Shown in pieces: positions 34,317-47,092 of a stretch of 64,000 bases of DNA (its first letter is position 1; each line of letters starts with the position of its first letter). A program made the translations under genes and the position numbers. Origin of the DNA: Trileptium ribeirensis (lineage: Eukaryota > Nematoda > Enoplea > Enoplida > Thoracostomopsidae); the NCBI GenBank assembly GCA_030248225.1, contig JASANE010010035.1, positions 1 to 64,000 on the forward strand, read 5' to 3'. Below the pieces are notes generated by a model that was not told where the DNA came from, ran no database searches, and was given only the letters and a program-made list of their open reading frames with translations.

Positions 34317-36037
34317 CTGCAAAATGTCACATTATAGCGCTTATTAAATGCGGATGCATAAATGTTGCATGAACTATTGCTTTCTTTGCTCTTTTTAACC
34401 TATTTTCGTAATCCGCCGAATAACAACCACATTGGTACAGTGTGCGACGCAAATACTTAACAACTAATATCAACCAATACAATGTAACAAATCGTGGCAA
34501 ACCGTAATACAACCTAATTTACCATTATGTACGACAATGCGATAATGCCAACAAAGTAACCATTGTTTTAATATCCTACATAACATTCTCAGCAGCGATG
34601 AGAACAGAGCGAGTTCTGCTAGCCTACGCTCAGATTGTTGTAATGTTTCAAAAAGAGCTTCGTAAGCGCCTTTCAAAGTCTCAGAACGACTATAACAATT
34701 CATACAGCCAACATGACGACTATTTCTGCACATTCGAAAACCATAGATCTTGTATTTTTCCTTCGATGGTTAAAAAATAATTTTCGAAATTGATAAACCA
34801 CAGCTGTTAAGACTCATTAGTCACTAGCCCCTGGGGTGATTGCAAAATTGAATGCATACCACACAAACACCACTGGTTTTATTGCATTCAGCAAACCTGC
34901 TTAAACCTATCGGAGTATTTATAGAACTCTAAGCAGTAGAAAAATACCAAAATTTGACTATACTTTGTGCCAAAATGACGTTTTCAGATGCCTCGCCAGG
35001 GGTGAGATGTGGCAAACGTAATTTAAAACAATGTTTCCAAAGTGTGTAACGTAATATTAACCCATAGTTTGCGTTCACCAAGCAAAAAATTCGCTTAATG
35101 AAAACTAGCCGGTAACCCGCGTCGGCACGACAAGGAAAGTGTGGAACAACTAAGGTGGAAAATTTTTTCGATGGCCCATGAGGGTAATATTATACGGGTT
35201 CCTTCGGAACGTGTCCTGACCCACTATATCTTCTTAACGGAACCTTAGAGTACAAAACTAACCATTGCAATGGATTCACTAGTTCAATTTACATTATATA
35301 ATGTAAAATCCCGACCCCCCCCCCGACCAAAAGGTCATCGTAGCGTGAAATGACCCATATAAAACCAACTTAATTTTTTGGTTTTTGCCCCTGAGGGTTA
35401 TATTATAGTGTTGCCCTTCGGGGGGTGCCATGACCCTCCTATATCTCCGTATCGGAACCTCAGAGCCCAAAACTAACCAGCAATGGATTCAGTATGTTAA
35501 ATTACCTTATATGAGACCAACTTCATTTTTGACCCCGGAGGGTCATACTTCAGCGTTGCCCTTAGGAAGTTACCCTCACCCCTATATCTCCTTACCGGAA
35601 TCTCAAGGCCCAAAACTATACATTGCAATAAATTCACCTGTTCAAATTATCTTATATGAAACTAACTTTATTTTTTTCGACTTTTGAACCCCTGATGGTC
35701 ATAATTATTGTAGGGGAACCTACTTCGGTGGGTGGTCTGACCTTTATCCATATCTGCTTACCGAAACCTCACAAAAAGAACCATTCCAATAGATTCAGCA
35801 GTTCGAATTACCCCTCGTGTGATCTGTTTTGTACCAAATAACCCCAGGCAGGTACCAATTTTCAACCATTTTCCTTAAGCACTCTAAGTGTGACATCGAA
35901 GGACGGGCAGCAATCGCCATGAGTATATAGACTTTTTTTTGGATATATTACAAACGTCGACTTATACCAAAACCTTTTGAACTGCTAAAGGCTAATGGAA
36001 GAAACTGATCTTAATCCGCTTTAGCAAAAATGCTTAC
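34317..36037. other. VPS13 intron with a 160-bp tandem repeat
   Basis: The only structured part is the array at about 35,160-35,860. The minus ORF at 34,470-34,733 reads like a helix (LKGAYEALFETLQQSERRLA) but has no place in the VPS13 chain and no partner exon. Confidence 0.5.
35160..35860 (+). repeat. Diverged tandem array, unit about 160 bp
   Basis: Four to five units share gagggt-atatta, gccct-cgg, tatatctcc-tacc-gaacctca, caatggattca-t and atatgaaaccaact. A short piece of another element (C-run, GACC, then gtagcgtgaaatgaccc) sits at about 35,314-35,356 and is the same terminal repeat as at 39,548 and 41,129. Non-coding. Confidence 0.7.
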
Positions 36038-36197
36038 TATTATAAGCGGCAATATCCCATTTACAGCAACTTCTGGCACAGCTTTATACCATTCAAACGT
36101 TAGATTTCTAGAAACCTTCAACTCAAACGTGAGTGGCTCCAAAATACGGCATTCCGCGTTGTGGTATGCCTTCGATTTAGGCGCCGCTAAGAGGATT
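36038..36197 (-). CDS. VPS13: VPS13 exon d (WYKAVPEV-NG block)
   Basis: A 160-bp exon, acceptor ttttgtgcag, donor GTAAGC, phase 2 in and 0 out. It reads ILEPLTFELKVSRNLTFEWY and KAVPEVAVNGILPLII. VPS13 family members have 'L-P----l---RNL---WY---P---v-G-l-p' here, which is matched residue by residue at R-N-L, W-Y and P-V-G. The start is chosen because one base (A) completes the codon left by the exon at 48,621. An alternative acceptor 11 bases downstream (exon start 36,186) would change the phase. Confidence 0.93.
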
Positions 36198-36260
36198 CTG
36201 CACAAAATTCAAAATATTTTATAACCGGCTTAGAAGTTATATAAATAATTATGTATAAAT

Positions 36261-36667
36261 CTGGGCTCTTCATTCATTTAAAATTTTGCCGAGGGGCATG
36301 AACCAGACCCCCTAGTTCCAAACCGGGGGCGCCCAATTTTACCAGGGGGGGCATTCTGGAAAGAGAAAACAGTTAAAAATCGTGGTAAAAAGATTGCCAA
36401 AAATGTTTTTGATTAAGAGAAAAGCGATTTTGAAACAATTGCGCAATTTTTGGATTCACTACGGAATTTTAACACAAATTTTGGTCAAACTTTATGTCAT
36501 TTGGAAGTGTTTTTACCAAGTGCAAACGAAAATTTTTGATAGTCGATGAACCTGGCGGAGCCCAAAATTTTTCCTGGACGCACGAATCGGAGGGCGCCGA
36601 GTTTTTGCCAGGGGGCAATTGAAAATGCCAGGAGGCCCTAGCCCCCCCCCCCAATCGGAGCGCTCAA
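36261..36667 (+). mobile_element. MITE with CTGGGCTCTCC ends, copy 2
   Basis: It begins CTGGGCTCTTCATTCATT and ends with a diverged cggagcgctcaa. The interior ttgccgaggggcatgaacc and aaccgggggcgccca blocks match copies at 16,134 and 42,036. It has no ORF. Confidence 0.7.
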
Positions 36668-36879
36668 TAAAAGTTACATATTAAATTATAGGACCAACCA
36701 GAGACAAGAAAAGCACTGTCAACTTTCGAGTGGAAATCATGGTTGAGGCTCTTGAGATTTAGAAAGTATAACAATTAATAAAATTCCAGTTTAGAACACG
36801 TTACCTTCAAGCGAGTCACAGGCGAGCGAATCGCAAGTCATTTTGGTAAACACTGTAGCATACTGATTAAAAGAAATCT

Positions 36880-38500
36880 GTATAGTATTAAGTAAGCTTA
36901 TGCAAAAGGATACATAAATTTGCTCCTATAACACCAAAATGACTCAAACTGACACTTTTGGGCCTAAACATATCAATTTTGACGATCTAAAGTTACCACT
37001 ATACCAGCAGCCAAAGGCACAGTTCCCACAGAGAGCAGGCATTTTTCACCTATATGTATCACTTTACGAGCCAGGAATATGCTCCCACAACACCAAAATT
37101 GTTCAAACTGACATTCGTGGGCACAAAAATTACAATTTTGGCTATTTATGATCACAATATCTGGAGACAAAGTCATTTTTTCCACCCAGAATAAGCATTT
37201 TTCACCTACATATATCACTTTACGTGACATAGGATACATAAATTTGCCCCTACAACACCAAATGGCTTAAATTGACATTTTTGGGCCTAAAAATCTCAAT
37301 TTTGACGATCCAAGTTTACTATATCAACAGCCAAAGTCACCGTTCCCGCGGAGAACAGGCATTTTTCACCTATATGAATCACTTTACGAGTCAGGAATAT
37401 GCTCCCACAACATCAATATTGTTCAAACTGACATTCGTGGGCACAAAATTTACAATTTTGGCTATCTATGATCACCATATCTGCAGATAAAGTCATTGTT
37501 CCCTCTAAGAATAAGCATTTTTCACCTATATGTATTACTTTACGTGACATAAGATACATGAATTTGCCCCTACAACACTCTAAGGTTACTATATCAGCAG
37601 CCAAAGTCCCCGTTCCCGCGGAGAACAAGCATTTTTCACCTATATATATCACTTTACGAGACATAGAAATATGCTCCCACGACACCAAAATGGTTCAACC
37701 TAACATTCATGGGCTCAAAAATTACAATTTTGGCTATCTATGATCACCATAACTGCAGACAAAGTCATTGTTCCCACTCAGAATAAGCATTGTTCACATG
37801 TTTCACTTTACGTGAAATAGGAGACATAAATATGCTCCCACAACAGTAAAAATGGTTCAAAACTGACATGCATGGACAACAAAATAACAATTTTGGCAAT
37901 CTATGATAACTATATCAGCAGTCAAAGTCACAGTTCCCACCGAGAACACCCATTTTAAACCTATCCGTAGCACTTTACGTGATATAAGGTACATAAATTA
38001 ACTCCCGCAACACCAAACTGAGTGCTTATGCACCTGAATACCTTGAAAAAAATGGAAAATATCCCAAAATAAGTTTTTTCGTAACTCGAGGCACAAAAAG
38101 TCAAAAACGCAACTAGTTCCGAAACTATTTCCCCGAAATTTAACATAAATATTCAAAAGAACTATGCAAAAAACCTATTGAATTAGATATTTGAATTTTA
38201 TCTTCGGCAAAAATATTAACTTAAAAAGTCAATGGTTTAGCGTGAAATTGTCACAGTGACAATGATAATTTTGACAATCAATGATAACTATATCGTCAGT
38301 CAAAACAATGGTGCCCTCCCGATAAAATCTTTTTTCACCTGGTTGGACCAGTCTTCGAGCTATAGGACAGAAAATTTTTGCCTCAAACACCATAGTAGGT
38401 TCTTGATAAAAAAGCCTAAAATCAGCTCAATGTACACACAAAAACTCAAAAAATGCCATCAGTTCAAAAGCTATGTAAATCGCCGTGAAAATTAACATTC
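36880..38500. repeat. Satellite-like array with alternating units
   Basis: Units of about 155-165 bp share catttttcacctatatgta, cactttacg, ctcaa-ctgacatt, gggc-caaaaat and caattttgg. Two kinds alternate: one with cgagccaggaatatgctccc and one with cgtgacataggatacataaatttg. From 38,020 to 38,500 the units are strongly decayed. Frequent short ORFs come from the repeat. It lies in the 12.4-kb VPS13 intron. Confidence 0.8.
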
Positions 38501-39046
38501 TTACTCTTTGAAACAGTGCGACAAAACGTATTTTAGAATATATAGATATTTTAATTTTGCCTCCAAGAAAAACAACATAATCGTAAAACAGCAATTTACC
38601 CTAAAAATGCTAAAAACGGCCAAAAAAATCGCTTCATACGCGGGACAAGCTGTTCCAGCTACTCAACTTAAATTCTTTTAATAATTGCAATAAGACGATC
38701 TGTAATCTAGTGAAACTTATTTTTCGATAAAACCAATATGCCATCCCACAGAACAGGAAAACCCGCAAAAATGGCAAATGAGCAGAAAACATACCCCTGG
38801 TACTTGTGTGATTTAAGTGCCACCTTATGACAACTATAACCAGCTAACCAATAAAGTTAGCGTAGTAATTTTTTTCAAATGACCGCCAACGTGTGAACTA
38901 GAGCATAATAATTAAGGCATTTTTGCTATCAGTGGTAGTTAGTAGCATTTTTGTAAATCCTACAAACAAACCCATAGCAATTGATGGTAAAAACAAAACA
39001 AAATTGATCTGGGATGCGCATACGCAAATAGCATGGACTAATCGAA
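38501..39046. other. Unassigned tract
   Basis: I see nothing recognisable between the satellite and the hAT element. Confidence 0.5.
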
Positions 39047-39547
39047 ACTGAAATTTACTGGAACCGGAACCAGCAACCGGAACCGTCCATTTAAACAGGA
39101 TCCTGGTCTTCGAAGCTTATATATAGTAAAACAGATGAAGGAAGAAGTAAACGCACAATGGATTTAAAATGTATTAAAAATAACTTTTACATTAAACTTA
39201 ATGTATTGCGACGGCATTGTTGCCTCTCTGGAATTTTAAAGAGATTTAGGTAATAATGTTTATTTATCGCTCAATGTCAGTTTTAGACCAACAGAGCAAA
39301 AAATGCCTTCCACTATACATCCTTGCGTAAATTCCGTCAAACAGTGTGCATGTAATTAAACATCCTTGCATGGAGGGTAAACTAAACAATTTCGCTGTCT
39401 CCAATCCCTCCCTTTGCTAAACGTGTTTGTTGTACATTATTCTGTAGGAAACTGGAAATATTATTGGCTTATATGGTTCTAAAATAAAATAATAGAGGGT
39501 ATACTATAATTTTCTAATCAGTGGTCAGATACATTCTTTAGGCTAGG

Positions 39548-41129
39548 GGGTCATTTCACGCTACGATGACCTTTTGGTCGGGGGGGGGTAAACTGGATAT
39601 TTTGGCCAGTAGCACGTAAACGTACAGGGAACTGGTAAAAATGTTATTTGCGCCAGGAAGCGTCATTAGTTAGCTAGTTCAAACTAAAAAAATTTTTCGC
39701 TTCACGCACGCCGTAAGAGGCTGGACATCCACATATGTCGCAAATTGACAAAAATCGTAATGAATAATTTTACGACCTCTTTTTTTCGGGTAGTGTCGTG
39801 GCTCCGTGTTCGAAGTTATGGCCCAAATTCTTTTCTATGCAGGATTAGTCAGGTCTACACAACATTTTTAATTGCACGATTTTCAAATCTACTCCAATCA
39901 TGGAGAGTGACAGCTGTCGATATGACATGAACCCAGTTTTACTCCCCCCCCGACCAAATTCCTTTTTTGGTCATTGCTCGTTACTTATGCATGGTACATA
40001 AACGTTGTTCATATATCATACCTGTCCCCTGGGTGCATTTTGAAAAAATATTAACCCAGGTGCTTGCTATTACTTACCCCAGCGCTAGGGTCAAAAGGTC
40101 GATTTTAGACATTTGATTACCCCCCCCGACCGTTGCTAGTTAGGGGTATGGTGGAGTCAGTAGAAGTCAATTAATTTGTCTGTTATGGTTCTTTCCAATC
40201 ACGAAGCGAATGGTGAAACGACCTGAGCTCTATCTCGCGCCCGACCTGTTGACCTCAGGCTTTTACCCACCCCCGACCACACTTTTACCCACCCCCGACC
40301 ACCACCAAAATGTGGAAAAATCGAACATATGATGTTATTTCGAGGAAATTTCACGCTTTTGGTTCATAATACATTGTGGCAATACATTTGGACGACATAT
40401 GTCGCAAAATTATTTTTTTTTTAATTCTAAATTTACCCCCCCCCCGACCATGGTCTCAGGCATGTACACTGGCAGTTGATATGGGCTGCCATTTTGTACC
40501 CTCATAGTGGAAATTGTGGTATAGAATATCTTACATACCGTTTTCAAGTTAACTATGCTGGTTAAACACGGTCGAATTGGCCATTTCACATTTTTACCCC
40601 CCCCCCCCCCCGACCACAAGCTACTTCCGGCATTCTAGCATATCTGGCAAAGGGTATGTTTTGAATTTTTTTGCATAACACTTCCCTCAGGCTAAACTAT
40701 CAATATAAATAGCTACCGTTTATGACCGCTTCGTTTCCATTTAATAACCGGTATAAATCGGCACCCCCGTGTTTTAAAAGTGTTAAATTTGAACCAAGAA
40801 TAGGCATAAAAAGCTTAATTTTTGATATACGGAGTTCCGCATAACGTCATTTTGACCGCGCTGACGGGCTGCACGAGATACGCTCACAAAATCGAGGCTA
40901 GATGCAACCTGGAGCATACCAGAGGCCATTTTATGGTACCTTGCGGAGCAGCAGGGGGGTGGTATTTAGGAAGCCATAGCATAAAAACGGTTAAAAATTT
41001 ACTATAACGACCTCAAATTACGGATCCTTGATGTTTGGTCATAGGGTGTAAAAATGAATATAATCGTAGCCAAAAAATTCATTAGTCATTTTTTCTGGGG
41101 CAAAACGTCATGGTAGCGTGAAATGACCC
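39548..41129 (+). mobile_element. Nested element with repeated C-run motif
   Basis: Terminal inverted repeats are GGGTCATTTCACGCTAC, and TAGG is duplicated at 39,544-39,547 and 41,130-41,133; the uninterrupted hAT copy has a single tagc there. The interior carries the motif TTAC, a run of 5-16 C, GACC near 39,950, 40,125, 40,270, 40,290, 40,440 and 40,600, plus one reversed copy at 39,577. Short ORFs resemble no protein. A fragment of the same end is at 35,314-35,356. The superfamily is not assigned. Confidence 0.8.
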
Positions 41130-42035
41130 TAGGGTTGGGCAACCAGTGCCCGTCAGGTAGATAATAATCACAATACCTTTCTTATCAGAATGCTATAAAC
41201 GAGACAAACTGTGATACTGCTTGCACAATTTCAATAAATACAGTTCATTGCCAAGAACGCAGTTTTTCGCTGCGTTGCAGATACGTTACTTTATGATTCA
41301 GTAAACTTATGGTGACCCCGCCAACGATCCTATTCTGTCATTACCGATATCGAATCGCAAAACCTTGTTACGGAAAACGGGCTTAATTTCATTCGGTTTT
41401 TCCGTAACCGATAATTAGCAAAATCAAATTCAAGTGCCAGAAATTAGACCTTGTGTTCGAACAGAATTGGCCGATTTCAGTTTCCAGAAATTCTGTTCCA
41501 TAATATATTATCATTTAAATTTGGATTATACAGTGTTCGCGAACAAATTTAATGCAAAAGTGACGTCATAATCAAATAGACAAATTTTCGTTCTCAAACA
41601 TTTGGGTAATTTTACTTCACTTTTCGCGAACATAAAATGGCTAGATTTCAATCGCGAGAGCTGTGTTCGCGAACAGTTTTAAGCCTAATTTTAATTGACC
41701 AAAAAGCGTTCGGTAACAAATTTTATCCAAAAATACAAAACAGGATGGTTGCCGGGGTCATTTTAAGTTTGCTCGCGCATTAGTACAATGTAGACTGATT
41801 TACAAAGTTCACAAGCGCACTGGCTGGTGCGTGACGCAATTTATGTTAGCTAAACTTACAGCTAAGTACTTCTACGTAATCCATACTCCGTTATTGCGTT
41901 GGAACCGTTAATTCTAACATACCCTGCAGACTTCTAATTGTATAAAATGACTGTAAAAAACGACAACCTGGCTTTGTTTTAACAAACTCGTGCAGGGTTA
42001 AGATAAAAAATTGCTACTGAAATTATGTGTTGTAC

Positions 42036-42419
42036 TATGGGCATTCGCTGAAAAATTTGCCAGGGGGAATGAACCAGGGCCCCCCTGGTTTCGAACCGGT
42101 GGGCGCCCGATTTTGCCAGTGGACCTTTTTCCAAGAGAAAAACGGCTAAAAAAACACCGCCAAAATGGCTTTGATGGAGAGAAAAAGCCATTTTGAAGCA
42201 AATTTTGACAAAATTTGCGAAATGTTTGGCTTCAGAACAGAATTTTAGTACAAATTTTGGTCAAATTTTATGTACTTTGGACCGATTAGAAATAAAAAAA
42301 CTTTCGAAGATGCGGTGAACCGGGGAAGCCCAAAAGTTTGTCAGGGGGCATGACCTGGGGGCACCAGTTCTGAACCAGGGGGAACCGAAAAATGTCAGCC
42401 CCCAATTTGGAGAGCCCAG
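42036..42419 (+). mobile_element. MITE with CTGGGCTCTCC ends, copy 3
   Basis: It is flanked by GTAC at 42,032-42,035 and 42,420-42,423, and hAT copy 1 has a single ctac at the same place. The right end is CCAATTTGGAGAGCCCAG; the left end has lost three bases. It shares a ttgccagggggaatgaacc interior with other copies. Confidence 0.8.
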
Positions 42420-42652
42420 GTACTTACGTTTCACACGGCCATTTTCTGACTTAACCTTTTCATTTGTTTGGTTGTATTGGAACTTGATAATTATTGTGCT
42501 TATACTAGATAATATGTTTGGACCACAGATGAGGCAAAACACGAGGAAAATTTTTTAAACCGGAATTCCGGTTCCGGTATGATTTTTGCCTTTAGCCGGA
42601 ACCGCAACCGGAACACTATTTTTGCTGGAACCAGAATTCCGGTTACTCCCTG

Positions 42653-43559
42653 GAAAATAGGCACAAAAGCTAAGAAGAAAATTAAAAAGCCGCCGTCAAA
42701 ATGTTTCTGGAATAGCGTAGCCTAAATTTTGAATTTGGTTTTAGGTGTGTAAAACCGATCCTGAGGTCAGTAAGCCCATGGTGAGTCGATATATCGAAAC
42801 AAAGCCGTTTTATGATATGATGATAGTAGAACATCATAGAATATCATAGAACATCTATATCCCTTACAAGTATTGCCCTAAGTCACACTGAAAAAAAATA
42901 TAAAAAAGACGGAAATAATTTCATTTAGAATATGTCCAGCATATCTGTAAAAAATTTGTGACGTTATCTGGTCAATATTGGTGCCTCATAAATCCTCTCG
43001 AATAGAACTATTGAGCGAACATAAATTCAACTGTGAAGCTTCAAAAATTCTATAACCCTTAGAAAAAAACGATTTTTCAAAGATCTTAGAAACAAAAATA
43101 TAATAAATTACGTGGTCTGATCTCAGAGAACTCGCAAATTGTGTAGTCGGCAACAAGGGTTTGCAGGTTCTCTTCGAGAAAAAAATTCCGAAACAGGAAT
43201 AGTAAAAAGAACTCCAATGTTTTTCAGTCATAACAATGCCATTTGTTACTTCACTCACTAAAATATCGAAAACACGCAGTGCACCGAAAACATGCGCGAA
43301 GCAGTTTTTTGGCAATATTTTTATCTAAAATATTGAAAACAAGCAAAAGGCTGAACCTTTACGGCGGCTAAAATAACAAACAAAATATTTAGCATTCCTA
43401 GTAAATGAAAGCTATGTTTTGACAAAATACAGCTGTAAAATTAACAACGCAAAACCCAAAGCAAATCTTTTGTTTTACAGGTGATACCTAGTGTAACTGA
43501 GTACGAAACTTTAGTTCTACATATAAAATAGCCAGAATCTTGAAACTCCACCTTGTCCA
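42653..43559. other. Unassigned intron tract
   Basis: The 109-codon minus ORF at 42,986-43,315 has no family I recognise and no splice context. No terminal repeats were seen. Confidence 0.45.
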
Positions 43560-44660
43560 ATTGGGCTCTCCAAATAGGGAGAAGAATGCCCAGGTATATC
43601 GACCTCTCCCAGGTTTCCCAATTCAAGCCACTGGAAAATTTTGTTCTCCCCCAGTTTATGCCCCAGGTACTTTCCTGCCCCACTAAAAACTAGTAACTCT
43701 ATCGAGATTGCAGAACGTAGTGAAGCATAGGTACACATACGCCTTTTGCGTGCACAGCCAATCAGCTCCCTATAACATACGTCGATATGCTATATGTGAA
43801 TATTACACAATACCGCACAAGTTAAAACAAAACTAATACCGCCAATAAATTTCCCACGTCCGAAAATTCCCCTAGTACAATCTATCAGCCTCACAGGACG
43901 GCACAATAAAATGACGAATTTTGGGTGAAGGAACCTTTGGGGCGCCATGCCCCCGTACCCATGGAAGTATGAGTCGCAGAGCAAAACCAACACCGGCAAC
44001 GAGTTTCCCATACCCGAAAACTCCCAAGTGAAAGTTTTCAGGAATTTTGAGTCGAAGAACCACGAGGGTGCCATACCTCAAACCACATAACTCCAGAACC
44101 GGACCCTTAATCGAAAAGCAAAAAATGTACATCGGCATTTATCATTTTACAACGAAGTAAAACCAACCAGAGAAAAAATTCCAAAATTAAGATAAAAATT
44201 ACCTTGCTTCAGTGATGGGTACGATAATGGCGTAAAAATTGCATTTTGACCTCTGACCCTGAAATGTGTGGGCGCCATACCCCCGTACCCATGGAACCAT
44301 ATGTCACACAGAAAAACCAACACCGGCAATAAGTTCCCCATGCTCGAAAACTTTAGGTGAAAATTTTCAGCCGCCCAGGACGTCAGAAAAAAATTTCGAA
44401 TTTTGGGTCGAGGAACTGTGGGGGCGCCATACCCCCGTACCTCAAATCACATAACTCCAGAACCGGAACCTTAATTGAAAAACAAAAAGATTCGCATCGG
44501 CATTTATCATTTTACTATGAAATAAACCAACCAAAGAAAAAAATTCGAAAGTTAGGATAAAAATGCCTCCGTTAAAACTACTAAAATGGGGTAAAATATT
44601 CACATTTTGACCCCTAGCCCCAGAATCAGATCCCAAATCAAATAACGATAGACATAGTAA
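43560..44660 (-). mobile_element. Element built of about 310-bp tandem units, copy 2
   Basis: This is the reverse complement of the set at 14,313-15,635. The 3'-side words (tatagcatatcgacgtatgt, cagaacgtagtgaagcatagg) lie at 43,700-43,800 and about three units follow to 44,640. Each unit has cggcatttatcattttac, gaaccggaacctt, cccatgcccgaaaa and gccatacccccgtacc. A ccaattgggctctccaaat word at its edge (43,557) resembles the CTGGGCTCTCC MITE end. Confidence 0.65.
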
Positions 44661-44920
44661 ATCGAATATGCCTGTTCGAATACACCCAACATCTTGAAGA
44701 TTGGTTAAGTTGTTTCCGAGTTATGGTCGATCACACACACAGACGGAATTTAAAAGCTTTCACCCTTTCAACAAACAATCTCCACTACGTTCTGATAACC
44801 AAAATATGGTAATTTTTATTTTGGCTAAATAATGTGCACATTTTCCCCAGCAGGGCTAAAAATGACCAAAATTTCCAATTTTTTTAAGCAGGCGTAATTA
44901 CAATCACTTCACTCGCAAGC
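44661..44920. other. Unassigned spacer
   Basis: Nothing recognisable. Confidence 0.5.
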
Positions 44921-47092
44921 GAGGGTGAAACAGAGCGAGCGTGGTTTCGTCTTTAGTTGCTTTTAATCAGGTGTAACAGCCTATTTTTGATGCATATACC
45001 ACCCCAAAACCTCTTGACCTCTCAATCCTAAAACCTAATCGACCCCAAACCAATCGAAAAAAACTGACAACACATCAAGTATTTGTGCTGGCCTCTAGAT
45101 ACCCAAACCATCGTATTCAGCCTACCAGAAAACCTATAGTAGACAAATATTGATGACCTGTACGCAATGCGTAACCAAACAGACTATATTCCAGATATCG
45201 CGTTCATTAACAATAAAGATGCGAAGCCTGTGTCGCGAGATATGGGATGTGAAAGACTGGTACCCGTATCGCCAATGTTGACAAGTAACACTTAAAAACC
45301 TGTTTTTGCCATTTTGACGCTGAAGATAGGGTCGCAGTTGTTCGCGATCAAATAAAGGGCATATCTTCAGCACTTTTGCTATCGAATAAAAAATTATCGA
45401 AATTCGTGATTCCAAAAATGAGTTATGAATGACAGAAACAGACAAAAAAATTTTCACGATTTTTCCTCCTAGCTCCGTCAGTGAAGACTCCGCTCGCTCA
45501 GTTTCAATTAGACATTTTTGAAAAGGAGCGGGCGAAGCGAGCGGGGTATCCAGCGCTAGGGGAAAATTTCATTTTTGTCTGTTTCTATCATGGATAACCC
45601 ATCTTCGGGTGGATGGATTTCGACAAATTTTTTAATCGACACCAGAAATGATGAGGATGTGCCCTGAATCGTGAAAATGTGTTTTTTGCCTGTTTCCGTC
45701 ATTTATAACTCATCTTCGGGTGGGTGGATTTAGATAAGTTTTTTTATTCGACAGCAAAAGTGACGAGGATGTGTCCTTTAGTAACTCCAGCCCATCTTCA
45801 GGGTAAAAACGGCAAAAAACGGGTTTTAAGGGTTCTTCGCCAAATCTGGCCATACGGTTACCAGTCTGTCGCAGCTTATATCTCGCGACACAAGCTTCGC
45901 ATCGAAAAACATATCAGCCGCATCGAAAAACATATCAGCTCATCAAATAACACAATCAGCTCATATAGATCTACAACATTGCTAACCACTAAATTTTTGT
46001 GGAACCACTGCATGAGCCACTGTGAGGCAGAATTTGGTTTTTTATGTATTGCGTGCAGTGCATCAAGAATGGTCTATTACAGGGTTTTATTTGGTCAAAA
46101 ATATGTTCTTTTGAATATAATTTCTTATAAATGAATATCAAATTTTAAAAATGACCATATAAATGAACAGAAACATTTAATCCCACCAAAACCATCGTTC
46201 GAAACCGAGTTTTGTTTGCAATACTTATGACTGTATGATTCACAATGTTCCCAAGCTATTATTCATATGTATATATAAAGCAGTACACCAGACAAGCTAT
46301 GTATATAGCTTAAGTAATACACTCACATATACGTACGTAATATACACACATATATGTAATATATGCTAGTTTGTTGAAGTATAAGCGCATATCTACGCGG
46401 TCATTGCTAGGTGTAAAATAGAACAGTCATGCTTAAAAATGAACACTTACGATTATAAATGACCAAATTTTTGAACAGTACAATTTTTGAAAAAAAACCC
46501 TGTGTCTATATAAATTTTTATATAATAATTTGGTTATTTATAGTTTATTCATAGTTCATGCCTTTTCATGGATTTTTAATGTGTTTTAGGGTCAATGAAC
46601 CCGATTCCCAAAATATAACATATCTTCAGTTGTTTGGTTACGTATTACGTACAAGGCATCGAGAATTGTCTATATAGGTTTTTCGGTAGTCTTAATACCA
46701 TAGTTTGGTTATCTAGAGTATAGCACGAGAAATATCATGCGTTTTCAGATGTCTTCAATGGGTTTAGGGTCATTGAACCGATTGTTGATGCAATATAGCC
46801 TGTCGTCATTTGTTTGGTTACGTATTGCGTACAGCGAATTATGAATTGTCAACAACGCTTTTGCGGTACGCTGGCTACAATGGTTTGATTAACGAAAAAC
46901 TACAGCAAATATTTCGCGCGTTTTCAGTTGTTTTCAATGGATTTGGGATCGACGATGCTGTAGTTTTTTAATAGGCTCAGATTACAGTAGTTTTAGAGTA
47001 GTATATACATCAAACACAAACATGTTACAAGAGATTACAAAATGCCCACGTGACGAAACCTCGCTTGCTCTATTTCATCCTCGCTTGCGAGA
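44921..47092. mobile_element. Composite inverted-repeat element with CTCGCAAGCGAGG ends
   Basis: The ends read ctcgcaagcgagggtgaaac at 44,922 and the inverse, tttcatcctcgcttgcgag, ending near 47,092; ggtttcgtc/gacgaaacc extends the pairing inward. Inside are inverted blocks atgagttatgaatgacagaaacagac / ctgtttccgtcatttataac (45,410 and 45,690) and repeated blocks around tttggttacgtattgcgtac (45,160 inverted; 46,630; 46,815). A GACTCCGCTCGCTC / GAGCGGGCGAAGCGAGCGGGG pair is at 45,488-45,545. No coding capacity is convincing; the 136-codon ORF at 45,724-46,134 spans repeats. Confidence 0.6.

Larger units (their letters stand above)
39047..42652 (+). mobile_element. hAT-like element, copy 2, with two nested insertions
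   Basis: The left part (ggaaccggaaccagcaaccg) and right end (ccggttactccctg) match copy 1 at 9,483. Internal landmarks are in the same order: atatatagtaaaacagatga, catttagat/gcccgtca and ccggaattccggttccggta. The left tip is degenerate. Elements at 39,548-41,129 and 42,036-42,419 were inserted later; outside them the sequence reads on as in copy 1. 41,290-41,790 is extra sequence with no match in copy 1. No transposase. Confidence 0.75.

Noticed and set aside
34470..34733. An 87-codon minus ORF with a helix-like LKGAYEALFETLQQ stretch
   Set aside because: It lies in the intron between two VPS13 exons that already join in phase, and matches no known motif.
36880..37743. Several ORFs of 70-91 codons on both strands
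   Set aside because: They recur in each satellite unit and on both strands, so they are a by-product of the repeat.
45724..46134. A 136-codon plus ORF as a gene
   Set aside because: It runs through repeated blocks of the composite element, and no protein family is recognised.
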